DNA from: Aptenodytes patagonicus
Taxonomy: Eukaryota > Chordata > Aves > Sphenisciformes > Spheniscidae
Length of the DNA stretch: 64,000 bases
Reading direction: 5' to 3'
NCBI RefSeq assembly: GCF_965638725.1
Contig: NC_134974.1
Coordinates: forward strand, 2,998,143 to 3,062,142
This document shows, in pieces, positions 15,777-29,670 of this stretch; the stretch's first letter is position 1, and every line of letters begins with the position of its first letter. Position numbers and translations under genes: made by a program. Under the pieces are notes generated by a model that was not told the origin of the DNA, searched no databases, and saw nothing but the letters and a program-made list of their open reading frames with translations.

Positions 15777-18700
15777 ATGGCGGCGCTGGCGTTGAGGTGA
15801 CTCCCTGGAGGGCCGGGCCGGGCCGGGCGCCGTTGCGGGAGCGGGAGCGGCTGCGCGGCGCCGCGGGCGGACGGGCCGGTTGTCCCGTCACGGTGGGGCC
15901 GGGTTCCGCCGCTCGGCCGGGCCGCGGTGCCGCCGGCCGGGGGCAGCCCGGTGGGGGGGGGGCGTCGCGGCGCCGGGGACGCCCCGGAGCCGCGCACGGA
16001 GCCCCGGGCGGGCCGGGCCGCGGGGTGCCCCGTCCCGGGACGGGTTCCTGCCCCCGGCCCGGCTGTGGGTGACGGGCCACGCCGCCCCACCTGCGACAGC
16101 CCCTGGGTCCGGTGCCCCCCCGGGTCCGGTCCCGGTCCCGGTCCCGCCCCGGTCCCTGCCTCCTCGGGCACGGCCGTTTTCCTGGGGCTCGCTGGGGCTC
16201 TGGAGGCGCTGACGCTTTGTGACTCGTCCCTTGCTGTGTTTAAGGCGGGGGACGGGGGACGGGGGCCGTGTCCCTGCGCTCCCCCCTGCCCGGTCCAGCG
16301 GCTGCAGGGAGCCGGTGAGGCATCGCCCCCTCGGGCGGCTGAACCGTGCTGCCCCTCCGCCGCAGCGAGCCCCGGGGTGCGAATGGTGAAGTGCGGAGCC
16401 GGGGCAGAGCAGGAGCCTGGACCCCCTTGGGCTGCGGTGGGGGGAACCGAGGCCCGGACGCTCTGCGGGGCCGAGATCAGCCCGGCTGTGGGCGAGGCTG
16501 TCGGCTTATCGCTGCTGAGAAGGGCAGTCCGGCTCCTTCCCGCTCCCTGCGTGCAGTCTCTCCCCATCCCTCGCTCTTGGTGGCCTTGACTGGGTGGACA
16601 AACATCGGCGTTACCACCCAGCCGGCGCTGGGGGGGTGCCCCCCTGCCTCGCAGGGCCACCTGACAGGGTGCTGGTGGCTTTGTAGGAGTTCAGTGGTCC
16701 CGTGCGGGAGTATGTCCCACCGTGCCCGTGGTGCTGAGCAGCAATGGGGAAGGGCGTTGTGTTTGCTTGGCCTGAAGGTGCCTCTTCCCATCTACCACCC
16801 CCACTGGAAAGTTTTGTGCCTCCTCGAGGCTGTGACCATCCCCCTCCCAGCCCCGTTTCCAACGTTCTCCTCTTTGATATCAGCCTGGAGACAGAGAGAT
16901 TTCATTCTCTTAATTTATTCTCTTTCTAGTGGCGGTTGGAGCCGTCATGCTTTTGTGGAAAGCTCTTTGTTGCGTGCGCGGGTTTATTTAAAGGCAGGAT
17001 CTGCCAGCAGCGAGAGAGGCGGGGGGCTCCGATACCTGCTTGGGAGGGTGCCCCGCAGCTGCTGCTTGAAAAACAAGAGAGAAGTCGCTCGCTCTGGTTT
17101 GAAGCCTGCGCCTGAGAACTTCATCTCGTGTTTGCTTCTGCTTGTCAGATGAAAAAGCATATATAATCGCTTCTCGTTTGCCTCCTCCCTAGCGAAATCC
17201 GAGTGATTTTTATAGACCCGTCTTGCAGGATAAATGTTAACGACGTCTATTGACGTGACACTGAGCTGATGCTGCTCCAGAGCTGTGCCCCGCAACTCTA
17301 GAAATTCTCCTCCTGAGCTGACGGAGCTGCATGGTGGGGCGTGTGCAGCCAGTGCTGTTCCACTGCTGGGTGTTTATAGACGTCTTGTTTGAGCTTGTCC
17401 TTCTCCAGCCCCGTGCAAGTGGCTGTGCTCTGTAAAGTCCTCGATGATTAACACTGTCCGGGGGTCCCCTGAGCCTTTGCACCCTCCTCGGGCGTGGGGC
17501 AGAGCGGGAGTTGGCTGGGGTGCCGTGGGAAGCTCTCAGCAGCGGTCCGGAGGATCCTCTTTTAGGGCTAATTCTTCTTCTTAAAAACCCATGTTTTTCA
17601 GTGATCTGGAAGAAAATGCAAGTTAATGGAGGAAGATCTGGAGAAGATGCAACAACTTAGAGAATGATAAATAATGAGGAGGACAGGTCCTTGGTACAGT
17701 GATGTTGATTGCTTAGCTGGAGGGCTGTGTTTTGCAAGCAATAGTCGTTGCACTGAAGCACGATGTAATGCTTTGCATCTGAAAAAAAATATTAACCTTG
17801 AGTCAAGAGGATGGGGAGTTCTTGCTGGGGAGTTTAGCTTTGAAAAAATGCAAACGCGTTGTGGATTTTATTCTTGTTTTGAATATTGTATGTGATTCGG
17901 AGCCAGCCCTCCCTCTTCCAGCGCCCCAGCCCCCAGAAGAGGTGTTGAGTGGCTTCCGTAGAAGGAGACATGCAGTAGGTTTGATCTTTTAATCTGGAAA
18001 AGCGGACTGAGGAGGGCAGGAGCGAGGTGTATAAATCATCAGTGGTCTGCGGGTAGAGATTTATCATTCACCTCCTGTCCCCTGCCCAAGAACCGGGAGG
18101 TGGTGGCCGGCGCTGCTCTGTGGGGGCTCGGGACAAGCAGGGAGCTGGTTCTCTGCATCTGGTTAAGCTGTGAGAATTCGTGTTGGAAGTTGGGGGGGTC
18201 AGGAGGTGGCAATGCAATTTCATGGTGAAAAAAGCCATTTATTACGGACTGAAACCCTCTGGCTTGGGAAGCGTGTGAGCTGCATGTGGTGGGGGGTGCT
18301 CCCGTGTGTTTCCTGAGACTTTTCTCTGGGGATCCGTGGTCGGCTGCTCTCGGACACGATGGTGGGCTTGGTGGAGGTTTGGCTGAAGTTCTCGGTCTCG
18401 CTGTCATGCCGCACTTCAGGGAGGGCGTTGATAAACTAGAGACGGTTCAAAGAAGGGTTTCCAGTCAGAAATGTTGCACTGCAGCATGGGGTGGATTCTG
18501 CAGTGCCAAAAATTCATGCATCCAGCCAGGACGTCTTCCTAAAAACCTGCTGTGTTTCAAGTCCAGCCTTTGAACGTGAGGGAGGATTTTGAAAGGAAAC
18601 ATCCTAACGATCATTTACACAGGAACTCGGAGTGGTTAATAATAATGACTTTTGTTTTGGATTTACACCTGGTGAAGAGCTGACCTCCAGATGTTTTTCC

Positions 18701-21700
18701 TACTGCATCCTCGAGACCGGCTGTAGGACAACTGAAGAGCAGCAGAGCTTCGTTTATCTACTGTTAATGAAACAGTGGGAGACACTGGTACAGATGCTTG
18801 CGTGTTTGACAAGATTAATTAGTGTTTGTTGCTGTGCTGCAGATGAGCACACGAAATGTTATTACACACCTTGTTCTTGTCATGTCGTCAGGAAAGGCAG
18901 CGCTGCTTGTTACGTGTTGTCCTGGAGAGGAGCGGGCGCCGCAGATTCCAGCCCACATCTGCAAACGCTCGAGCTGCGCTGGGCTGGGGGCCTGTTCCTC
19001 CCCGTTCCTGGAGAGATGCCCTTGAATGTCAGAGTTGCGGTTACTACAATCGCTCCGCAGAGAGTGGCACCCACTCCTTCGGGCACCACAAAATCCCTTT
19101 TTACCTCCCGCCCCGAGCCTCGGCGCGGCTGAAACGCTGCGTGCGCTGAGCTGCGACAGTGACCTCCCATCTCTCCGGTGCTTGGAGCTTAACGAATGGC
19201 GGCGGCGAAACGCTGTAATGAGAACAAGTGTTTGGAGGAAGGGGGGTTGATGTCTTCATCTTGGACGTGTGGAGAGTGGTGGCCTGAACCAGCCCTTTCC
19301 GTGGAGCTTGGCAGATGCGCCTTTCTGGGGACGTGTGCCGCCCGCCCCAATAATTGCTGTAGTGAGAGTGAAAAATGGACTGCCTCAGTGTAGCTGTGAG
19401 CTTAGAGTGCTGTTTATGTCTGTCTTACAAACAAGGTATTACAGCTGAGCAGACTTAATTACAGGGTGTTGTAAAGAATGAACCCCCAGGCAGAATCTAG
19501 AGACTGTAGTTAAGAGCTTAGCGTAAGAGAGAGAGGATTTGTGGAGGAACAGTCCAGATCCTCTCGTGTTAAGATTGATTTTAAGATACGAATCATCAAA
19601 GTGGCAAATCCCCTCCCCTGCCCCATCTTGCTGGCATTTTCAGGCGTTTATTTGGCACTCACAGAGCCTTTCTATCTTCTCTTGCAGATGTGTCGGTCGG
19701 CGATGCCTGCTGACTCGGCTTGGCCCCAGCCTTTCTGTGCGACAGTGAGTCCGAGGTTTTACTGAGAGTAACGGGATTAAGTTCTTCCCTGAGGGACCCT
19801 GTCTAAGGCTTTGGGGCATGTGTGCGCTCCATCCGCTTAGTAATTTTGGTCAATCAATGCCATGTGTTAGCTGGGCACTTACCGCCTCGTGCCACCACGA
19901 GGGCACGGCCTATTTACGGGGGATGTAAGTGGGTGAAGGGAGAGCCTGGCTGGCTGCTGAGGTGGGCCTGGGTCTCTTGCAGGGGTGGCGGTACCCCTGT
20001 CACCCCTCTGTGCCGCTCTGCGCGACAGCTTTGCACCTGAGGAGGGCTGGGAGCCACAGAAGCCTTCTTGTTCCTGTCCTTCGTGCTGCTGGGCTTAGGG
20101 AGAAATAGTTATTTTCTGCTAAATTGGTCTCTAAGTGTAATTGCTGTGTAATCTCAGGAACATTAAATTACAAGCTCTTTATTTGGTACAGTGTGCAATT
20201 ACCGTGGCAGTAAAGAGCAGGTTGCATGTTATCAGCATTATATAATGTGTTATCTGATATCCTATACCCTGATTTGGGTGGTGCTGGGGGGGGGGGGCGT
20301 GGCTCGGCTCTGCTGGCTGAGTGGATTCCAGTGCAGCAGCTTCCCATCCTGCTTATTATTATTAGTCACTCGGGAAAGCTGGCAGCGATCCTCTCCTTGC
20401 CTGTGTCCACGCACAGCTGGAGCCGTTCTTTGTACTGTCAAGGTCAGCCGGGAGCTCACGTCCTGCGAGATGGAAAGCTGCTGCAGCAAAGCCTGGTGGA
20501 GCGGGCAAGGGTAAAACGCTGCCCACCTCTCTGCACCTCCCGTCTCCTCTTCTTTTGCAGCATTGTCCCGATGGGAACAACGGCCAAGGAGGAGATGACC
20601 CACTTCTGGGAGAAGAACACCAAGTCCAATCGTCCCTTGTCCCCTCACATCACCATTTACAAGTAAGAGCCTCTTGGCCTCCTCAGCTTCGCACTGGGGC
20701 ACCCCCGGGCTCTGGCACACGACAGCCCTGTCCCCGGAGGCACCCACTGTCCGTTCCCACTGTCACTTCAGGTGGAGGATGGGGAGACCTTCTGCATTGT
20801 GCTGTGAACAGTCTGAGCTGTGTGTGGGAATCACAGCCTCTCCCACAGAGTTGATGACGCTCAACAACCCTTTTCATACAGGGTGTAGCGGAGGGGTACA
20901 GTCCCCCCAGAGCTGCGCCTTGGAGTGCTTGAGCAGGGCAGCGTTTCCAGACGTGCCGTTGAAAGGCAGCTGCCTCCGTGGAGGGTGGTTGCGCAGAACA
21001 GTGCGTCCCGCCGCAGAGTTGGCGGTCCTCGGGGGTGGAGGCAGGAGGCCAACTTGGGGCTCTCGGGTTCCCTTCTCAGAAAGGTGCCGGCTTCTTTGAG
21101 GCCGCCTCCGTCACTTTTCCAGGTTCTCTCGTTTATCCGTGAGCCTGGATGCCCAAACCCTGCCCCTTTGTTCCTCAACTGCAGGAGCATTACAGTCTAA
21201 CCCTGTTTCATCTCCCTTTAAGCTTTCTCAGCAGATGCCCTTCCCCTTCCCAAACCCGTGCCAGTGGCATTTGCCATTCCCAAGCTGCCTCTGCAAATTC
21301 CCCTGTCTCTCCCCTTTTGCTCTGACTGGATTCCTTGAATAACTCCGAGTACAGAAATACCCGCCCAGCAGCACAGAGCTCTCTAGGAATAGACGGGCTG
21401 TGCTTTGTCCTGCGGCCTTGGAGGCCTCCCTGGTGTTGTGCCCTGTTTTGCTGACGAGATTGGTTGTTTTGCAGGTGGTCCCTGCCCATGGCGATGTCCG
21501 TCATGCACCGGGGCACCGGTGTTGCGCTGAGCTTAGGTGCGTGCATCTCCCACCTGCTTCTGGTGACAGGGTGGGGGCTGCGGGAGGGAAGACCCCTCTG
21601 ACTGATTCGGAGACGTGACTACAGGTGGACGTTTTCTCTCCTCTGTCCCCAGCTTCAGGAATGGGTTTTCTCCTGGGAAACATGCGCTTTGTCCTCTCCC

Positions 21701-24700
21701 TTTCTCCATCCCCTGAATATCTCCCCATCCCCATTTCTCTGTCCCTGGGTCCTCTTGTGTTGTGAGTGGCTCCAGTCCCGCAAAGGCAGCGATGCTCCCC
21801 CGTATGTAAAAGCCTTCGAAGCCTTTGCAGCACTGTGGCCTGGCCTGGCTGCTTTCTTCGGGGCCTTCCCCAGCCTGGAGAAGGCCGATCTGCTGCTCCG
21901 GTTCTCAGCCCTTCTCTTCTGGGGCTGTTTTTTGCTGGTTTAGCCTTACAGGAGACCCTATGTGAGGGAAAGACTGACAGGCAGGCAGAGCTTAGAGGGT
22001 TTTCCTTAGCACAGGTGGAGGTTTTTCAGCTTCCTGGGAGTGGCAGCTGCTTTCCCAGAGATCCTGGTGGGAGAGAAGGCGGTGCCATCATCAAAACCGA
22101 TAAACTCCCTCCAGCAATTTGACTTGCATGGTTTGACTAAGCGATAGGATATCTAACTGTGAAAGGCTGTTTTACTTCCATTAATGCCCTCTCATGGCAG
22201 CAGGAAGGTGCTTCTCTGGTGGCTCCCTGTTGAGGGGGGGGAGCTGGGTTGGTGTTCGCAGAAGGGCAGAGAGTGAAGGGACTCAGAAAAGATGTGCAGG
22301 ACTGAGGACTTGTGTTCTTCACTTGGCAGAGTGAGAAGGAGCAGTGAGGGCTCCAGCCTGGCCTCCCTTGAGGGCTTGGGCTCCTAGAAAAGGGCACCCA
22401 TGTGCCCTCCTGCTCCCATATCTGCACGGCAGAGACCTGGTGGGGGCTCGGCTCTGCCCCCAGGCTCTGCTCCTCCCAGGCCAGCTGGCTTGTGTCCAGC
22501 TCTGCCTCGCGAAGAGCAGCACGCATCCTCTGTGGGAGAGCAGCTGACGGCTGCCTGCTCTGAGCACGGCAAGGTGACTTTGCCTGCGTGCATCCTGTGA
22601 GCCCAGCTGGCTCCTTCGGGGTGGCTGCGTGCCTTGCTCCGTGCGCGAAGCCAGGGCATTGCATGGCAGCCATGCTGGCACCACCCGGCTTTGGGATCTT
22701 ATCTCCAGGAGCTCAGGACATGCCTGGCCCCGTGGGCTGCGGCCCCCATCCAGCTTGCTGTCAGATGGGCCGAGCTGGCAGGTTCACTGTTGCCTTTCTG
22801 CTCCGATCCGTCAGCCTCTGCCGGAGGGGAAATCGTCCCCTTCCCAGGCCGATTGAGCACGAAGGAACATCGCTTCCACCGACCACAGCTCAGCAGCCGG
22901 GAGGAGGAGGGAGAAGTGTTCAACTCCTCTCCGTCAAGGCCTGTAATTACAGGAGCCTCTGACTTCCTGCGCTTCTTGCAGGGCGAACACAAAGGCCATT
23001 GAGGAGACAAGTGGCTGAGCGAGGAAGCAGCTGGTTGACTCGCGCTGCCAGTGCCGGCCTCAGCCGAGGTGCTTGAGCTAGCGTGCCGCAGTGTAATCAG
23101 GCGCTATTGAGCAGAGGGTGAACCGCGACTTGGCTGACTGCTGGCTGCGATTGTTCCCATTCTTTTGGCAGCATCATCTGGAGAAACCCTCTTGGCCTAT
23201 AAATGTGGAGGAGAAGCTGCTGCGGCTCCTGCAGCTAGCGCAGCCACGCATGTCAGGCTGTCTCTTTGTCTGCTGGTTCCTTTGCTGGTCCCCACTGAGA
23301 CAGCCTCGCTCCATCGCTGCCTGTGTCAGTGGCTGGTGGCAGAGGGGCTTCTGTCCTGAGATGTGGATCTGGGGACTTTGTTGAAGAGCTGCCACCTTAT
23401 GTTTCCGGACTTCGCTGTCCCTTTAACCTTGAATTTGGGCTGGTTTGGCTGCAATTGCATGAGCTCACACCAGTTTGGTCTCTGGGTGTTGTATGAGTAA
23501 TGCAGGACCCAGATTCGGTGTGTTGCTGCCCCAGTTTGAGTCCTGAGCACCCCAGGGTACACTGTCACAGTGCAGCTGGCTCTGCCACCAGATGGGCAGA
23601 GCCCTTCTCCCTCCTCCTTCCTCCGCAGGCCGCCATGAGCTGATGGTGGTTCAGGCCGTGTCACCAAACCAGAGATGTAGAGGTGGCCTGGGGCTCTTTG
23701 CGGGCAGCAAGGTGTTGGTAACGCTTCTGCTGGCTTGACCTCCGGGCTTTGTCTTTCTCAGGAGTCTCCCTCTTTGGTCTGGCTGCCCTGCTGCTCCCAG
23801 AACAGTTTCCCCACTACCTGGCTATGGTGAAGTCGCTCAGCCTGGGGCCCGCTCTCATCTACTCTGCTAAGTTCGCTCTGGCATTCCCCCTCTCCTACCA
23901 CACCTGGAATGGAGTCCGACACCTTGTGAGTAGCCCCTGCGAGGGGCCGTGCGTGTGCTTGGGGGTGCAAGGGAAGGGAAGTGTCTGCCGGCTGTGGGAG
24001 TGCTGGGTGTGGCATCTGGGAAGGTGCCCTTGGAAACGGGAATTAGTCACCTCAAGTGCTTCAGAACCTTGGTGCTATTTTTGGCTACATTAAACTTGCA
24101 AAGAGCATCGCTACGCTGGTACTTCACTGGGTGGCACAGCTGGCTGAAGCATCCCCCCGCATCTCCTCAGCTCCGGGAGAGGGACGAGGGGTGGCGGGAG
24201 CAGCATTGCAGCCGGGGGATGTGTCCGCAGAACCGCGGGCTCGAGCCCTGCAGAAGTGCCACCCGTTGCTCATTATCTCACCCTTGTCATGCAGCCGTTG
24301 CACTGTGATCTTCCAAGTGCTTTATAGTATTTAATGAGCCCAGAAGACATGTGGCAGAGGAGATGGTGCTGCCTGTGCAGAAAGTAACCTGTGATCTTTG
24401 CCCTGGGCTGAAGTGAGGAACAAGCAGCTCCGTTTAGCCGAGCTTCCTGTGTTTGACGAAGGAGGGGAGCTGGAGAGCTGGGAGTTTCTCGTTGGGAACA
24501 GTACAAGACGTGCTGCTTTTTGTAGCTGATTTTGTGTTTTCTGTAGCTCCAGATAGGTTAGGTTTTACGGGAGCAAATTGCAAAGGCAGCTGGCCCGGAG
24601 TGTGACATGATCCTTCTGCTCTGGGTGGGGGGAGCATCATGTGCGAAGCCACGCTGCAGATGTGGGCTCGCGCTGTGGGCGCTGATGGCTCCCAGTGTTT

Positions 24701-26037
24701 CCAGTGTGGAAACACAGGACTTGAGCACTGTTGGATGTTGTATCCTGTACTTGAGAGCAGCCATTACGAGGCACTCGTGTCAGCGTGCCGGGAGGCGCCT
24801 GGCCTAGCCGTTGGGGTGAACAACAGCAGTGTGCAGCAAGAGCAGCCCCCTCTGCAGGTCCTCGGGGCGGACAGTGGCCAGCCGGGAGCGGTGTGAGTGC
24901 TTGTTATCCGCTTTTCAAGCAGTTGGTGTCGGAGGAGGTCTCGGAGCTCGGGGCCTGCAGCTGGCTGAGCCCCACTCGCTCATGGAGACGCTGTTGGGCA
25001 AATGGAGCAGTCATAACCGGCTGCTTGTTCAGAGTGTCGTGAGTCGAATGCGTGCTGAAGTCTCTGACTGGACATATATGTTGGGATGCCAATTAAATTG
25101 TCTGAGAAGGAAACCAGCAGTGTTGGCCCCCAGCTGCGCTCAGCAGTGCAGCCCATCGATGACAGAAGGGGAGTCAACAGGGAACACGTTCAGTTTAGTG
25201 CCTCTGCCCCAGGTGCTTCTCTGCTTTGAGCCCTGGGGGCTTGCTGGCAGGCTGGGAGGAGGTGTGCACTCCCCAGGCTGTCCTCAGCTACCCTGCTTTC
25301 ACTTGGACAAAGTCAGGTGAGAGGTGCAAACCCACCTGCGATACCTGGGAACCGAGGGCACCGAGCTCCGGGGTGCCATTCCAGCATCTCTCCCTGCCAT
25401 CTGGGCTCAGCCTGGCCTTCACGGCTGGCACCGTACCCAGGGGCGTACACGGAGGTGCTGGGGGCTGAGGCTCATCCCCACCTGCTCGGCTCTGCCCGCG
25501 GGGATGTTAGCGCTGCCTCAGATCTGCGGCTTGCGCCGTGCTTTATAACCTATTTCTGTCAGCAGGAGAGAAGCAAGCGGAGAGCAGCTGCCGCTTTTGA
25601 AGTGAACCTGGTGCGCTGCGGCTGTTGGGGATTAGGGAGAGCTCACAGGCGGCTTTGCTGATAGATGCGGGGGCTTGGTGGGGGGTAAACTTCCTCTGGC
25701 ACGGTGCACACGTGCCTGCACCCAGGGAGACCCCTGCCCATTGCCCTGAGCAATGGACGCTTCTAGCCATCCCTCTGGTCTGTACCTGGTGGTCCAAAGG
25801 CTGGTTTTTGGGGTGGTCTTGCTAGCTTTTATCAGAAAGATGGTGCCTTTCTGCCTGCGTCTGGCACGTCCCCCATCAGGGACCGTCCCAGCCCTGTTGA
25901 ATTAATCCTGCTGTGTCTCTTCTCTCCTGCAGGCATGGGACATGGGGAAGGGGTTCAGGATCTCCCAGGTCAACCAGTCTGGGGTGCTGGTCCTGATCTT
26001 GACCCTGCTCTCCTCCGCGGGCCTCGCGGCGATGTGA
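15777..26037 (+). CDS. SDHC: Succinate dehydrogenase cytochrome b560 subunit
   Basis: Large membrane anchor of mitochondrial complex II. It binds heme b and ubiquinone in the inner membrane. Six exons: 15777-15796, 19688-19744, 20561-20662, 21475-21536, 23762-23925 and 25933-26037. Total 510 bases, 169 residues, identical in length to human. The N-terminus [15 protein letters not shown] is an arginine-rich targeting peptide. Conserved words are [24 protein letters not shown] (quinone-site region), SVMHRGTG (heme-ligand histidine), [38 protein letters not shown] and the last helix [17 protein letters not shown]. Phases join without error. It has the largest introns in the window (about 0.5-3.9 kb), and base composition there is noticeably less GC-rich. 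CFAP126 follows, as in human. Confidence 0.96.
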
Positions 26038-26880
26038 AGGTACCTCCCGGTTGATGGCCTCCCTTTTTTTGGAAGATTTGCTCTGTCCTGGCCTGCCTTA
26101 AAACATGCACGGAGAGGGAGGCGAGACGACAGGCTCCCGAGCAACTACAAATCTTTGGGGAAGATGGTGTTTCCCCTCCTTAAAAATCTTGTGGATGATC
26201 AGAGTTGCTTTTCATTAGCCGGGGTGATGTGCTAACCCCCTCTTCGTGGTGCGGGGGCAGGCCGGGCTGTCTCCTGCCATGCCACATGCCCAAGCAGCCA
26301 CGGAAAGCCGGGCACAAATTAACAGCTGATCCCAGCACGTTCAATCACTCGCAGAGAGCTGCCTAGCTTCTTCCAGGCAAACTCCAGGGCGTTTCTTTTC
26401 TCTGCTCTGTCCCCAAGCTTGAGACAATGCTGAATCTGTGTCCCCGCAGGTCTGAGTGGGCTCGGGGATGGCTGTAGTGTGTGTGTAGGCCTGGCGCAGG
26501 ACAAGCATCTCCATTGAGGCAGCCCGTGCCAGGGCAGAGAGAGCAGGCGGAGCTGCTGACACCAGCACCCGCGAGGGGAAGGGGTGATCAGTGCCGTCCA
26601 GGTGCCGCACCGGCTGCGGGACCCTGTGCTTTCCAAGCCTGGCAGCATGAGCCAGCTGGGATGGGGTGCTCGGACCTACAGAGGTTCAGTCCCCACTCCT
26701 TGTCCTTGAAATGTCATGATTCAGCCAGCTTTGGGGCCCTAGAGCCCCTGCCAGTGAAAACATCTGATTTTCCCCTGTTAGGAAGTTACTCCGTCTCCGG
26801 CACGATGGGAGGGACGTGGTTTTCCTGTCGTGCGTTGCCACCAGCTCTTGTTTCAGCACTTGTCACTCGTCCACCTTTGC

Positions 26881-26886
26881 AATAAA
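26881..26886 (+). promoter_or_regulatory. SDHC: Poly(A) signal of SDHC
   Basis: AATAAA about 840 bases after the SDHC stop. It is the first such signal after the gene on the plus strand. Confidence 0.75.
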
Positions 26887-26889
26887 GCA

Positions 26890-29670
26890 GCCTTGATCCT
26901 TCACACTGAGCCGCTGAGTTTGTCGTCTGTGCTCGACACTTCACTGAGGCGAAGTCGGCCGGGAAGGAATGTTTTTCTCTCAGATCCAGGGAGTCGCCAC
27001 TTCCCAGCCAGGCGATGGAAAAACAAACTGCAGCGCTTAGAGGCAGGTGTAGTGCCTGACCTTTGGAGCTGGCGGGTGAAATGCTGCCAGCCTGGCAGAA
27101 AGGAATTTCCTACCTGGACTGCGGTTGTTTCTGCTGGTACAAATGCCTGTGCGAGGTCCAGGAGGTTTTTGCTCAAATTGGCCAATTTTTAACATTTGCC
27201 AGTGGGAGCAAAGCTTTGCAAAGAGGATACTCCCTGTCAGGAGCTCTGTCCCGCTTTCCTGTCCCAGCGAGGGTCTCGGCTCTGTTTCAGGAAGGATCTT
27301 CCTTCCCATTCACATCATCAGCCGGCAAAATATCGGCTTTATGGGGAACTTCTGTTCTCCTCATTGGGCTTTTGATGGAGACCTGAAGTGGCAGGAGGGG
27401 AGCCGGTCCAATAACGTTCTCCGAGATCCCTCGCGCCGGCCAGGCTTGTTTCCACGCAATTGCTTTTACTTCCGCCACTGATCGAGCCCCGTCCCTCCCA
27501 CTCGCTCAGCTCCTCTGCCTGCCTGCTGGACCTAACAAATCTGCCACTCCTTTAATTAGCAGAAGGCATCGCAGCCCTGAGGGGACATGGAGCCTCGGAG
27601 ATGAGAAATCACAAAGGAGGAAAACCCGTCTGCTGTCAGCGTGGCAGAGGGAGAAGACTTACTGCCGAATCCCGTTCGGTGTAGCCGCATGCCCCAGCAG
27701 GAGAGAGCTTCTCCTGGGTGAAAACAAACGCATTTTAGCTTTAAACCAATTACTTCCTGCAGTTGCTGAAACGGCTTTTATTTGGAACCCACTTCTGGTC
27801 GCTAATGAGCTATTCTGTGGTGCGTGCCAGCTGCTAATGAAGTTAGACTTCGCTGCGGCTCTCAGCTGCACTTCACAGACTTTATTTCCCTTTTGCGAGC
27901 AGTGGTGGGGTGCTGGCAGCACTGCCCCACGGCTGGGGCAGACCCACCACTGCCGCTTTCCCAGCGACGGGAAACGAGGCCAGACCTGCCTCTCTTCCCC
28001 CCACAAGACACCGGTTGAGGAATGGATGAAACCAGCCTGCAGCGGTGGGATTTCTGCTGTTCAACGCAGGGAGAGGCTGGGTGAGCCGTGAGTGGCTCCG
28101 GGCCTGCAGCTGGTCCCACGTTTCCAGCACGAGGCACTATTAAATGAGACGAGCCAAGATACAACCCCGAGAGGGCACCGTGTCCAACACCGAAGCACCG
28201 TGCAGACTCACGCAGCCTGGACCTGCCTGGGGCTCTGCCCTGACCTACTGCAACCAAACATGTTTTTTTTGGTTTTTGGGTTTTTTTTTAAGTTTTATTT
28301 TTCCAATCACCATGAAAACACAACTGCGGGCTGTGGGGTGCTGTCCCAGTGTCAGCCTCGCTTAGGAGGAGAGCAAAGCCAGCTCAGAGCCCTGCGCAAG
28401 ATGGCTGCCCAGCTCTCATGCCTGTGGCTGTTCCTCTGGGACCGGCTTTCCCCCATCCCGCACAAGGTGATGCCCTCAGCCCGGGGGATCTGCTCCCCCG
28501 GGGCTCGGCCTCCGCAGAGCCCCCCCGGCTGGGAGCGGAGACCTGCAGCGGGGTGGCTTGCCGAGGGCTGGCCCCCTTCGGAGCAGGGTGGATCGAGGCT
28601 GGGATTTTGGGTGAGCCGGCATCCCCGCGTCGGAGGTCTGTCACAGCAGGCTGGTGGGAGCGTGGGGTTTGTCCCCCATCCTGGACCTGCTGGGAGCAAG
28701 GCTGGCGTGCAGGTGGGGGCTCCGGAGATGTGTCTGCCTTCAGCTGGACCTCCATGCAGCCGGGCTCACGGGAGAGTGGCACCGTGGCCGTGACTCCTGC
28801 TCCGGGGCCAGGCGGCTCCTCCAGCAGTGCCCCGGGAGAGGCCCCAGCAGGCTGGATGCCCTTGCTGGATGCCCGACTGCTCCTTCGGGAAGGCTCCTTG
28901 GCCGTTTGTGCGTCCGACGGAGGCTCTTGGGGCTGTGTGAGGGAGATGTGTGCTATGCTCGTGGTGCAAAGATGGGGACGGAGGGCAGCGGGAGAAGTGG
29001 GGGGGCGAATGAACCGGACAGAAACGCTGGGGCAGGTGGGTCTGGGCCAGCCCTCGCTGCCGTGGAGGGGCTCGCTGCAGGGCTGGGCTCTGTGCTGGGC
29101 TCACCGCAGCACTTGGGGCAGGGGCTGCTCTGCCTGGGGACGAGGCACCGTTGCAGCAGTCCCCAGGGAGAAGCAGAGAGGGGTGCTGGGGGCTCTGGGA
29201 ACCTTTCCACATCAGGGCAGCCCCTGTTCTTGGATGCTTTTCTCGGGGAGGAGAACGGCAGCTTGTGAGCTCCTCCTGCCGGCACAGCAGCGGCCACGGT
29301 GGCCCGGGCACCCAGCCAGCAGCGGGGAGACGAGCCCGGATTTGGGAGTGAAGCCGAGGGAGCCTCATCCCGAGAGCAGGGGGGGAGATAGTGGCCCAAG
29401 CACTGGGTGCTGCCAGGCCGAGTGCACCCGGTCGGATCTACCAGCAGGTGCAAACTGGGGATGTGTGAGGAACGAGTCTGAAACATCCCGTGGGAGAGAG
29501 GGAAGGGCCACAGGGAGCAGCAACTTCCCCCGTGCGGCTCCATCTCTGCTGCCTTCTCCCCTCTCCTGCCCTTCCCTGGCCTGGCGCAGGCCTGGGGTGC
29601 TACAAAATGCCCCTGAAATCTGCTCGTGGGCTGGGGTGCCGTCCCTGGACCCCCAGAGAGGGGCACCTAC
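26890..29670. other. SDHC-CFAP126 convergent spacer
   Basis: No confident exon. A T-rich tract near 28262-28300 contains TTTATT, which on the minus strand is a possible AATAAA for CFAP126. The last coding exon of CFAP126 should lie here on the minus strand, but I could not recognise it. Large plus-strand open frames at 28.3-30.1 kb are antisense, compositional frames. Confidence 0.45.

Noticed and set aside
18360-18560. Possible old CR1 fragment in SDHC intron 1 ('AAACTAGAGACGGTTCAAAG')
   Set aside because: Only a short, diverged resemblance. Not enough to call without a library search.
24270-24345. 'CCAAGTGCTTTATAGTATTT' resembling an old SINE tail in SDHC intron 5
   Set aside because: Too short and diverged for a family assignment.
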